From contig DASVVO010000052.1 of assembly GCA_036386515.1 (NCBI GenBank), positions 186,001-250,000 on the forward strand: DNA of 64,000 nt. Direction: 5' to 3'. Source of the stretch: JAIVJZ01 sp036386515. Its GTDB lineage: Bacteria > Acidobacteriota > Blastocatellia > Pyrinomonadales > Pyrinomonadaceae. Made by a program: the position numbers and the translations under genes. Positions 54,059 to 61,756 of the stretch are shown piece by piece (the first letter of the stretch is position 1; each line of letters begins with the position of its first letter). A model generated the notes under the pieces. The model did not search any database, was not told the origin of the DNA, and saw only the letters and a program-made list of their open reading frames with translations.

Positions 54059-56164
54059 TCACACTCTTTCGCGCTGACGGTGTCGCCGCCCGCCTCCGGC
54101 CACGGGTTCTCGGCCGGGCGCGGAGTGCTTCAGAGCGGCCACGTCGAGGATGAGCACGAGCCGCCCGTCGCCGAGGTCGGTCGCGCCCGCGATGCCGGGA
54201 ACCTTCACCAGGGGGTCGTTCATGCCGCGCACCACGATCTCCCTCAGCCCGATGATGTGGTCAACCGCCAACCCTAACGCGTGCGCCCCGCTGCCGATCA
54301 CGAAGACGTGGAATGCCCGCCCCGCCTTCTCTCCCAGACCGAAAAGACGCGACAGTCGCACCAGCGGCAACACCCCGCCGCGATACGGAATTATCTCGTT
54401 GTTCTCCAACACCCTGACCGCAGAAGTTTCCACTTCCAAGACCTCGCGCACAGACGACTGCGGGAGGGCGAATCTCTGGCCGCCCGCGCTGCCGATGAGC
54501 GCGTCGGCAATGGCGAGCGTGAGGGGCAAGCCGATCCTGAAGTGCGTCCCGCGATGCTTCTCGGTCGTGAGCGCGAGCGCGCCGCCGAGTTCCTCGATGG
54601 CGCTGTTGACCACGTCCATCCCGACCCCGCGCCCGCTGGCGCGATCCGCCTCGTCGCGCGTGGAAAAACCCGGCGTGCAAATTAATTTCAATAACAACGC
54701 CTCGTCAAGTTCCACCTCGCCGCCGATCAAGCCGCGCGCACGTGCGCGCTGTGCGACGCGTTCCGCATCGATGCCGCGCCCGTCGTCGGCGATCTCGATC
54801 AGCACGTTATCGCCCGCGGTGGCGGCGCGCAGAGTGATAGTGCCCTCCGGCGGCTTCCCCAGCGCGACGCGCTCCTCCACCGTCTCCAGCCCGTGGCTGA
54901 CGGCATTGCGCACGAGATGCAGGAGCGGATCCATCATACGCTCGACGAGGAACTTGTCTATCTCCGTTCCCTGACCGAGCAGTTCGAGCTTGATCTCCTT
55001 GCCGCTCTGGCGCGCCAGATCGCGCACGACAAACTTCATGCGCTCGAAAATCTCCCCCACCTGTACCATCCGCACGCGCATGACGCCCTCGCGCAGGTCG
55101 CGCAACTGGCGCGCCATCGCCAGGTTCGTCTCCTGTAACGCCCGCCACTCGGCCGGGGCGACATCCCGCTGCAAAGCCTTCAGGGCATCATCCAAACTCG
55201 CGCGGCTCGTGACCAACTCGCCGATGAATCGCATGAGTTCATCCAGACGCGCCAGATCGACCCGCACGAAGTTGGCCGGAGAAAGCATCGACGCTTCCGA
55301 CGCCGGTAAGGTCGGGGCATCCTCATCCGCCGCCCGCCGCGCGAAGTCGGGCGTCTCGACCGGCGGCGTCCGCGTCGTCTCATCCGCGACGGTTTCCGCG
55401 AAGAGGGTGTAAGTCAGGTTATCTTCCTGCCAACCGGCGAAGGCGGACTCTTCCGTCTCGGTGGCGACGATAAATTCAAAAACGATCCCGCCCCCTTCCT
55501 TGACGTGCGGCGTGGCTCGCAGCAACTCCCCCGTCTCTTGCAGACGGGCGCGGATGCTGTTGACGTTGATGCCGCGCTCGGAGAGGGCTGGCGTCGGCAC
55601 GAACTCGAATCGCCATTGACGTATATTTACCGGGACGGACTCGCCTCCGGGCGGCCGGGCGAGGCTCGTCCCTGACGATCTGCTCGCGGCTTCAGTGGCC
55701 GTGGCTTCAGTGGCGTCGGCTTCAGTGGCGGCGATGCCGGGTGCGGGATCGGAGACCAGTGCGTGCAGGCGCGCGACGGTGGCATCAATCGCGGGCGCGG
55801 GTTCCTTTTTGCGGAAGGCGGCGATAACCTGCTCAAGCTCCGTCGTGCCCGACATCAACGCTTCCACGCCCGCCCCGCCGAGCCGCGCCTCCCCGTGCCG
55901 CAACGCACGCAGGTAACTCTCCATGTGGTGGGCGAGTTGTTCGGCCTCGCCCAGACCGACCATGCCCGAAATGCCCTTGAGCGTGTGGAAACTACGGAAC
56001 AGTTCGTCGAGGATGGACGGGTCGATGACGGGTCGCCCCACCTGCCCTTCCAGTTCCAGCAGGTGACGCCGGATGAGCGTCAGGTGCTCGTCGCATTCGG
56101 CGAAATAATCGTCGAGGAATTGCGCGAAAAACTCGCTGTTGCCGTCGGGATTGGGGTCGGACAC
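54059..56164 (-). CDS. cheA: Chemotaxis histidine kinase CheA
   Basis: 701 residues in the usual order: Hpt domain (1-110) with phospho-acceptor His60 in SFHTLKG; a low-complexity linker; a P2-like domain (about 165-240, RFEFVPTPAL); dimerisation domain (about 285-350, VRVDLARLDELMRFIGEL); ATPase domain (about 370-540, HLVRNAVSHGLE, DDGRGID, GRGVGMDVV); and CheW-like domain (about 545-690). GTG start overlaps the last base of the upstream CheY stop. No receiver domain is attached. Confidence 0.95.
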   Translation of the reverse strand: MSDPNPDGNSEFFAQFLDDYFAECDEHLTLIRRHLLELEGQVGRPVIDPSILDELFRSFHTLKGISGMVGLGEAEQLAHHMESYLRALRHGEARLGGAGVEALMSGTTELEQVIAAFRKKEPAPAIDATVARLHALVSDPAPGIAATEADATEATATEAASRSSGTSLARPPGGESVPVNIRQWRFEFVPTPALSERGINVNSIRARLQETGELLRATPHVKEGGGIVFEFIVATETEESAFAGWQEDNLTYTLFAETVADETTRTPPVETPDFARRAADEDAPTLPASEASMLSPANFVRVDLARLDELMRFIGELVTSRASLDDALKALQRDVAPAEWRALQETNLAMARQLRDLREGVMRVRMVQVGEIFERMKFVVRDLARQSGKEIKLELLGQGTEIDKFLVERMMDPLLHLVRNAVSHGLETVEERVALGKPPEGTITLRAATAGDNVLIEIADDGRGIDAERVAQRARARGLIGGEVELDEALLLKLICTPGFSTRDEADRASGRGVGMDVVNSAIEELGGALALTTEKHRGTHFRIGLPLTLAIADALIGSAGGQRFALPQSSVREVLEVETSAVRVLENNEIIPYRGGVLPLVRLSRLFGLGEKAGRAFHVFVIGSGAHALGLAVDHIIGLREIVVRGMNDPLVKVPGIAGATDLGDGRLVLILDVAALKHSAPGREPVAGGGRRHRQRERV

Positions 56165-56547
56165 TAGGCGCTCTCCGGCTGAGAATTTAGCAGGGCGCGC
56201 GCCTGCGCGGAGAGTTCCTGCGGCCCGAACGGCTTGGTCAGGTAGAGAGACGCGCCGGCGGCCAGCGCGTCGGCGCGGCTCGCCTCGTCGCCCCTGGTCG
56301 TGAGGACGATGACGGGGATGCGGCTGTAAGCCTGATGGCGACGCAGGAAATCCAACACCTCGATGCCGTGCATGTCCGGCATGTTCAAGTCGAGAATCAT
56401 CAGGTCAACGGGCGCCAAGCCCAAACGCTCGATAGCCTCCAGCCCGCTGCTCGCTTCGCCGAAGCTGACGCCGGGCAGACCGCGCAGTGAGGCCATGACC
56501 ATCCGTCGCATGGTCGGCGAATCATCGACAATCAGAATATTGTTCAT
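56164..56547 (-). CDS. CheY-like response regulator (first gene of the chemosensory operon)
   Basis: Single receiver domain, 127 residues. Acidic pair Asp8/Asp9, phospho-acceptor Asp53 (MILDLNMPDMHG), Thr in LTTRG and Lys in TKPFGPQE. Its TAG stop shares one base with the cheA GTG. It has the conserved lysine and threonine of CheY and probably carries the main CheA signal. Confidence 0.92.
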   Translation of the reverse strand: MNNILIVDDSPTMRRMVMASLRGLPGVSFGEASSGLEAIERLGLAPVDLMILDLNMPDMHGIEVLDFLRRHQAYSRIPVIVLTTRGDEASRADALAAGASLYLTKPFGPQELSAQARALLNSQPESA

Positions 56548-56816
56548 ACGGCGGACGGTTGCCCGGCTTTAGGAGATCGATTTACTACCGTTATGGGGGC
56601 TGCGGCGGCCAATCATAACAGCCGTGCCTTTATCAAGCTACTGATTTTAACGCCCTCCCTGTTCCTCTGCGTCCGCGCCGCTTCGGGTATCGACGCGCGA
56701 TCTACGGCTTTCGATGCCGTGACTATATCTCTATCTGTTCGTAACCTCCACGCAAACTAGGATTCATCAAATTCCTTTCATCGAAACGCCCCCGAGGGCG
56801 CGACAAGGGGGTAAAA

Positions 56817-57101
56817 ATGCCGGTATTGCCTGAATCAGGCCACGTCATCGAGACGGATAGGGGGACGCGGGGGCTTGGATCGTTCCCCCAGGTGGAACTC
56901 CCGCACGGGGAGGCGGGGGAAGTCTGGCTTCAGATATTGGAGCACAAGTGGTACCTGAGCGAGCGTTGCGGGCGCGACGTGGGCGTCAGGGTCGCCGCCG
57001 TCCACTACTTTGAAAACGTCCGCAAAGTACGCAAGCGGGATCAGGTGCGCGACACTCCGCCGCCGACTCTCCCCTACATGCGGCCGCTCGGCTACAGGTA
57101 A
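56817..57101 (+). CDS. Short DUF4032-like protein (C-terminal fragment or stand-alone)
   Basis: 94 residues. The segment VWLQILEHKWYLSERCGRDV strongly resembles the C-terminal region of DUF4032 proteins, which are normally several hundred residues long. Here it stands alone, preceded by GGGGG at a good distance from the ATG at 56817. It may be a genuine small protein or the remnant of a larger gene. The 240 bases upstream hold no trace of the missing part. Confidence 0.6.
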   Translation: MPVLPESGHVIETDRGTRGLGSFPQVELPHGEAGEVWLQILEHKWYLSERCGRDVGVRVAAVHYFENVRKVRKRDQVRDTPPPTLPYMRPLGYR

Positions 57102-57190
57102 GATTCCTGCGCTTGAAGCGCAATCGACGCCCCGGCGTCAAAATCACGGATAACGATTTATCCGGCAGTTAAACGAGTGAGGAAAAGGTA

Positions 57191-57883
57191 GTGATAAAAG
57201 CAGTGATATTCGATGTTGACGGCACGCTCGTCGATTCCAACCACCTCCACGTAGAGGCCTGGCGGGAGGCCTTCAGGGGTCGCGGCAAAGAGGTGGCCTA
57301 CGAAGAGTTGCACGAACAGATGGGCAAGGGCGGCGACCAGTTGATGCCGGTCTTCTGTTCCCCGGAAGAGTTGGACGAGTTCGGCGAGGAGTTGGAGCGG
57401 AGCCGCACGGAGTTGTTCGCGCGTGAGTACCTGCCGCGCGTGCGGCCGTTCCCGAAGGTGCGCGAACTCTTCGAGCGCATCAAGGCGGACGGGCTGGCGC
57501 TGGCGCTGGCCTCCTCGGCCAAAGAGGAGGAGTTGGAACAGCATAAGCGGAGTCTCCGCATCGAAGACCTGCTGGAGGCGGCGACCTCCGCCGACGACGC
57601 CGAAAGGTCGAAGCCGCACCCGGACATCTTTCAAGCCGCGCTCGAAGGCATCGGCGGCGTCCGGCCTGCCGAGGCCATCGTCGTCGGCGACACGCCCTAC
57701 GACGCCATCGCCGCCGCGAAGGCGGGCATGCGAACCGTCGGTTTGCTCAGCGGCGGCTTTACCGCGGAGGCTTTACGCGCGGCGGGAGCCGTCGAAATAT
57801 ACAAAGACGTGGCCGACCTGTTGGAGCATTACGATGTCTCATTACTTGCGACCGGGTCAGGAGCCGTCGCGGTCGGCGGGTAA
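57191..57883 (+). CDS. HAD-family hydrolase, phosphoglycolate-phosphatase-like
   Basis: 230 residues of the haloacid dehalogenase superfamily. FDVDGTLVDSN with nucleophile Asp8 and general acid Asp10; LASSAKEEE (motif II); SKPHPDIF (Lys, motif III); VVGDTPYDAIAAAKAG (motif IV Asp). The helical cap lies between motifs I and II, as in Gph/beta-phosphoglucomutase-like members. GTG start preceded by GAGGAAAAGG. The next gene 56 bases on is a SemiSWEET sugar transporter, so a sugar phosphate is a reasonable substrate (inference). Confidence 0.9.
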   Translation: MIKAVIFDVDGTLVDSNHLHVEAWREAFRGRGKEVAYEELHEQMGKGGDQLMPVFCSPEELDEFGEELERSRTELFAREYLPRVRPFPKVRELFERIKADGLALALASSAKEEELEQHKRSLRIEDLLEAATSADDAERSKPHPDIFQAALEGIGGVRPAEAIVVGDTPYDAIAAAKAGMRTVGLLSGGFTAEALRAAGAVEIYKDVADLLEHYDVSLLATGSGAVAVGG

Positions 57884-57939
57884 AGACGCATTGGCCGGTT
57901 ATGAAGATGTCTGGCTGACAAAGGGGGAGGTTGATCGAG

Positions 57940-58194
57940 ATGGATATGACTGTAGGGTTGGGGCTTCTGGCGGGCGGTTTGACGACCGCCTCGTTCGTGC
58001 CGCAGGTGGCGAAGATATGGAAGACCAAATCGGCCGAGGACGTGTCGCTCACGATGTTCGTGGCCTTTTGCCTCGGGGTGGCGCTGTGGCTCGCATACGG
58101 CGTGATCAAGAAGGACTGGGCGATCCTCGTCACCAACGGCGTCACGCTCCTGCTCGGACTGGCGATCCTGGTGATGAAGATCAAGTACAGGTAG
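57940..58194 (+). CDS. SemiSWEET sugar transporter
   Basis: 84 residues with three membrane helices (about 5-23, 37-54 and 60-80), one half of a SWEET bundle that works as a dimer. The PQ motif is in ASFVPQVAKIWKTKSAEDVS. The ATG at 57940 lies nine bases after GGGAGG; an in-frame TTG at 57931 directly abuts it and is unlikely. Facilitates diffusion of a sugar such as sucrose or glucose. Confidence 0.92.
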   Translation: MDMTVGLGLLAGGLTTASFVPQVAKIWKTKSAEDVSLTMFVAFCLGVALWLAYGVIKKDWAILVTNGVTLLLGLAILVMKIKYR

Positions 58195-58240
58195 AGCCGT
58201 GAGGATGAGCCATATTTCCGGCGGCATCAACACCTCGCGC

Positions 58241-58774
58241 TCACCCCGGCAATTTCTCTTCCAGCGCGCTCACCAACTTGTCTACGTTAGTCTCTTCCAG
58301 CAGCAGATGTGCCTCTTCTTTGACAGTATCCACTTCCACCCCGAAGTGCTCGCAGAGCCGCCGCTGCATGCGAAGCATCAGGGTCATCTCCTGCTCGCTG
58401 AGCATGTTGACCTGCAAGTCTAGGTGGGCGCGTTTATCCGACTGTCGCGCCATGCGGTTCTGGCTGATTAAGATGAAGATGGCGAGGAAGACGCCTTCGG
58501 ACGAAACAATCAGCGTCAGGATGCCGAAGGGGAACGGGTCGAACGGGGCGACGCCGGGGATCGCGTTCAGGTTGACCATGAACCAGACCGCGAACCCTAC
58601 GACGTGGAAGACGAGGAAGGGCATGCTGCCCATGAGTGAGACGAAGAAGTCGCTCACCTTTTCCCCCGACGAGCGGCGGTGCAATTCCTCGTGTTCGAGT
58701 TTGGCTATCGCCTCCACGTTATACGCCATCGGGTCGGCGGTGGCGACGGAACTTCCTTTGACAGGCTCGCCCAT
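58241..58774 (-). CDS. DUF1003 membrane protein
   Basis: 177 residues with two membrane segments (about 48-70 and 84-106), a cytoplasmic N-terminal helix and a C-terminal soluble part (RLCEHFGVEVDTV). VNLNAIPGVAPFDPFPFGIL between the helices is characteristic of the family. Function unknown; in some bacteria it is encoded near ion transporters. Confidence 0.88.
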   Translation of the reverse strand: MGEPVKGSSVATADPMAYNVEAIAKLEHEELHRRSSGEKVSDFFVSLMGSMPFLVFHVVGFAVWFMVNLNAIPGVAPFDPFPFGILTLIVSSEGVFLAIFILISQNRMARQSDKRAHLDLQVNMLSEQEMTLMLRMQRRLCEHFGVEVDTVKEEAHLLLEETNVDKLVSALEEKLPG

Positions 58775-58884
58775 TTTTACTCTCCCCTGGTTCTTTTAGC
58801 CGGTGCGCTTCATTCCCACATCGCTCCCGCGATCCGACGCCGGAGACGGCCTTCGCGTAACCGAACATGATGCTCGAATGCAGA

Positions 58885-58945
58885 GCGAACCCGTGCCGCG
58901 TCTTCGACCTTTAACCTCAAAGGCGAGGACGCGGCACGGGTTCGC
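58885..58945 (-). terminator. Strong hairpin with 18-bp perfect stem
   Basis: Arms 58885-58902 and 58928-58945 are perfectly complementary over 18 bases; four more inner pairs (one G-U) give a 22-base stem with a 17-base loop. It follows the 183-residue gene by 60 bases on the minus strand. No T-tract is obvious, so it may be Rho-assisted or an RNA stabiliser. Confidence 0.65.
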
Positions 58946-59004
58946 GGACAGCGTCGGGTCGGCGTTGACGAAGCGTCACCCTAGCCCCGCGTAAGCGGCA
59001 AAGC

Positions 59005-59556
59005 TCAACGCCGGGTTCGTCTGGCGCGGCTTTTCTTCTCCGCGGGAGAATCATCCTTGCCGCTGCGGAGATAAACAACGGCGGCGGTGGTGATCGCCGC
59101 TCCCACGAGCACCCGCGTCACCAGGCTTTTCCGGTTGTGTTTCCACTCCGCCTTCCAACCGCGTTCCGCGAAGATGTTGGGGACACGACCATGCGTGAGG
59201 TCTTCCAAAACCCCTTCGGCCACGCCCACCCGGTCGGCCAGCATGAGCGGCAGCCAGTGGCCGTAGCTGGATTCGCTATACTTGAAAGCGTAGCGGCGGA
59301 TCATGCCGCTCAAGCCCGCGGGCGGCGTGGATGTCCCAAAGACGGCCGAGACGTTCGGCCGCTCGTTGGAATGCAGAATTTCCACGTCGGTCTGCTGCTG
59401 AGGCGGACGCTCCCAGCTATAGCCCTCGTGTTCCCCGTTATTGCGGTTCTTCATCGGGTACGTCGGGTCGTTATCCGGGTCGGCGTCAACGCCCCACCCC
59501 TTGATCTGAGAGGGGTCTTTAATCCTTCTTTCCATATCTTCAGTTGTATTTTCCAT
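59005..59556 (-). CDS. Conserved hypothetical protein with C-terminal membrane helix
   Basis: 183 residues. The N-terminal part has GWGVDADPDNDPTYPMK, a pattern I recall from uncharacterised proteins of acidobacteria and bacteroidetes. A middle region (about 80-135) predicts helices; residues 145-165 (TRVLVGAAITTAAVVYL) form one membrane helix, and the end is strongly basic. It starts 12 bases after the alcohol dehydrogenase stop, so the two share a transcript. Confidence 0.8.
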   Translation of the reverse strand: MENTTEDMERRIKDPSQIKGWGVDADPDNDPTYPMKNRNNGEHEGYSWERPPQQQTDVEILHSNERPNVSAVFGTSTPPAGLSGMIRRYAFKYSESSYGHWLPLMLADRVGVAEGVLEDLTHGRVPNIFAERGWKAEWKHNRKSLVTRVLVGAAITTAAVVYLRSGKDDSPAEKKSRARRTRR

Positions 59557-59568
59557 GACGGTTCCTCC

Positions 59569-60723
59569 CTAGCTTCTGGCTGACGGCGGGATCAGCACCG
59601 GCTTGATGCAGTTATCGAGCTTCGCCGAAAAAATCCGGTACGCATCCGAAACTTCCTCCAGGGGGATGCGGTGCGTGATCAACGCCTTCGGGTCGAGGAC
59701 GCCGTTTTGCACGTGCTCGATCAAGCGCGGCAACAGCCGCTTCACGGACGCCTGATTACCCCGGATAGTGAGACCTTTATTCACCACGTTCCCGATCGGA
59801 ACGAGCGTATCGATCGGGCCGTAGACGCCGACGATGGAGACGATTCCGCCCTTTTTCACGGAGTTGATCGCCCAGTGCAGCGCGGTGCCCGACCCTCCCT
59901 CCATCAGCAACTTCCGGCCGAGGAGCGTCTGCATCACACGGCCTGCGGCCTCGGCTCCCACGGCATCGATCACGACATCGGCTCCCATCCAGTCGGTGGT
60001 TCGTTTGAGGAAGACCACGACATCTCCGATCGACTTGAAATTATAGGCCTCGCACGGGGCATAGTTCTTCACGAACTCAAGCCGGTAATCGACGTGGTCG
60101 ATCACGATCACGCGTCCCGCCCCGAACAGCCAGGCGCATCTGGCCGCCATGATGCCCACCGGCCCCGCCCCGAACACCACGACCGTATCGCCGGGTTGAA
60201 TCCCCGCCATCTCCGCGGCCTGATAGCCTGTCGGCACCACGTCGGTGAGCATCACCGCATCGTCGGGATCCATGTCTTCGGGAATGACGGTCGGGCCGAC
60301 ATCGGCGTAAGGGACGCGAACGTACTCGGCCTGTCCCCCGTCGTAGCCGCCCCCGGTATGCGAATAGCCGAAAATGCCGCCCACCGCCGTGGCCTGAGAA
60401 TTGGACTCGTGGCAGTTGCCGTAAAGTTCCTGCTGGCAGAAGACACACTTGCCGCAGGCGATATTGAAAGGCACCAGAACGTGATCACCGATCTTCAGTT
60501 TCTCAACGTCCGCCCCGAGTTGTTCCACCACGCCCGTGACCTCGTGGCCGAACGTCATGCCCACGCGGGTGTCCGGCACGGAACCGTTGTACAAATGCAA
60601 ATCCGATCCGCAGATACAGGATCGCGTCACCCGGACGATGGCGTCCTGCGGATGCAAAATTTCGGGCATGGGTTTGTGGTCGATGCGAACCCGCATGGGG
60701 CCACGGAAATTCATTGCTAGCAT
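59569..60723 (-). CDS. Zinc-dependent alcohol dehydrogenase
   Basis: 384 residues, medium-chain dehydrogenase/reductase resembling glutathione-dependent or glutathione-independent formaldehyde dehydrogenases. Catalytic zinc site: Cys38, His60-Glu61 (GHEVTG). Structural zinc: Cys90, Cys93, Cys96 and Cys104. The Rossmann loop is VFGAGPVGIMAA. AAGGAG lies eight bases before the ATG at 60723. Substrate is an alcohol or aldehyde; the NAD(P) preference was not determined. Confidence 0.9.
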   Translation of the reverse strand: MLAMNFRGPMRVRIDHKPMPEILHPQDAIVRVTRSCICGSDLHLYNGSVPDTRVGMTFGHEVTGVVEQLGADVEKLKIGDHVLVPFNIACGKCVFCQQELYGNCHESNSQATAVGGIFGYSHTGGGYDGGQAEYVRVPYADVGPTVIPEDMDPDDAVMLTDVVPTGYQAAEMAGIQPGDTVVVFGAGPVGIMAARCAWLFGAGRVIVIDHVDYRLEFVKNYAPCEAYNFKSIGDVVVFLKRTTDWMGADVVIDAVGAEAAGRVMQTLLGRKLLMEGGSGTALHWAINSVKKGGIVSIVGVYGPIDTLVPIGNVVNKGLTIRGNQASVKRLLPRLIEHVQNGVLDPKALITHRIPLEEVSDAYRIFSAKLDNCIKPVLIPPSARS

Positions 60724-61059
60724 AAAACAGACTCCTTTTCTCTGTACCTTCTGTTGCTTTCCCTGCCGCCAACCAAACCAAAAAGATTAGACGAAAAGAT
60801 TAGACGAACGGGCGTGGCGATTCGTAGCCGCTGCCGCCGATAGCTTGCAGCCACGGTTCGCCCAGGCCGAATCGCTGGAATGTATCCGGCCGCCCCTGCA
60901 CGAGTTTTCATAAGGAATCTTTTAACAGCGATGCCGCCGACGTTAATGTCAATTCCGTAAAGTATTCATCACAGATACTTGGTGCCATCGTCATGCAAGC
61001 TAAAATATTTATTCTGTTGACCTATAGCCGCGCCGCCCCGGAGGGAGCGTCCGGTTCGA
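60724..61059. other. Intergenic region upstream of the alcohol dehydrogenase gene
   Basis: 336 bases between two minus-strand genes, with AT content higher than the coding DNA. It holds a 13-base tandem repeat, a possible leftward -35 TTGACA at 60947-60952 (no clear -10), and a small AAGTAT/ATACTT inverted repeat near 60959-60980. No gene recognised. Confidence 0.35.
60781..60806. repeat. 13-bp perfect tandem repeat
   Basis: Two adjacent identical 13-base copies (60781-60793 and 60794-60806) about 58 bases upstream of the alcohol dehydrogenase start. Confidence 0.8.
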
Positions 61060-61737
61060 TCAGAGGTCGGGAATCTGCCACTCGATCTCCGCCTGACCCG
61101 TCTTTCGCAAGGCTTTGTTGATCGCCGAAAACGGACGGCTGCCGAAGAACCCGTTGCGCGCGGAGAGCGGCGACGGGTGGGCGGACTCGACGACGAAGTG
61201 ACGCTTCGTGTCAATCAGGCTCAGCTTCTTTCGGGCGTAGGCTCCCCAGAGCACGAAGACGACCGGCTCCTGCCTTTCGCTGACCCGGCTGATGATGGTG
61301 TCGGTAAAGATTTCCCAGCCTTTCCCCTGGTGTGAGTTCGGCTCGCCCGCCCGCACGGTCAGCGTCGCGTTGAGCAGCAGAATTCCCTGCCGCGCCCAGG
61401 GCGCGAGGTAGCCGTTGTTCGGGATGCGAAAACCGACATCCTCCTGCAATTCTTTATAGATGTTTCTCAGAGAGGCGGGAGGCTTGACGCCGGGCTTGAC
61501 GGAAAAACTCAACCCGTGAGCATGGCCTGCGCCGGGGTAAGGGTCTTGACCGAGCAGCAGCACTTTCACCTCTTCGTAGGGTGTCAGTTTCAACGCTAAG
61601 AAGATGTCTTTTTCAGGCGGATAAATGGTGTGAGATTGCGCTTCTTTTTCCAGGAACTGCGCCAGCTTAAGAAAGTACGGTTTGCGTAGTTCGTCGGCCA
61701 GCGGAGGCCGCCACGAAAGAGGGAGATGAGGAAGCAT
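61060..61737 (-). CDS. ung: Uracil-DNA glycosylase (family 1)
   Basis: 225 residues; removes uracil from DNA. Catalytic Asp65 in GQDPYPGAGHAHGLSFS, His187 in HPSPLS, and NSHQGKGWE. The ATG at 61737 is chosen over an upstream reading to 62025 whose extra 96 residues overlap the ligase gene and look like noise. The start lies 19 bases after the ligase stop, so both repair genes are likely cotranscribed. Confidence 0.95.
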   Translation of the reverse strand: MLPHLPLSWRPPLADELRKPYFLKLAQFLEKEAQSHTIYPPEKDIFLALKLTPYEEVKVLLLGQDPYPGAGHAHGLSFSVKPGVKPPASLRNIYKELQEDVGFRIPNNGYLAPWARQGILLLNATLTVRAGEPNSHQGKGWEIFTDTIISRVSERQEPVVFVLWGAYARKKLSLIDTKRHFVVESAHPSPLSARNGFFGSRPFSAINKALRKTGQAEIEWQIPDL

Positions 61738-61756
61738 AAACAGAGGTTTCCGTCGG

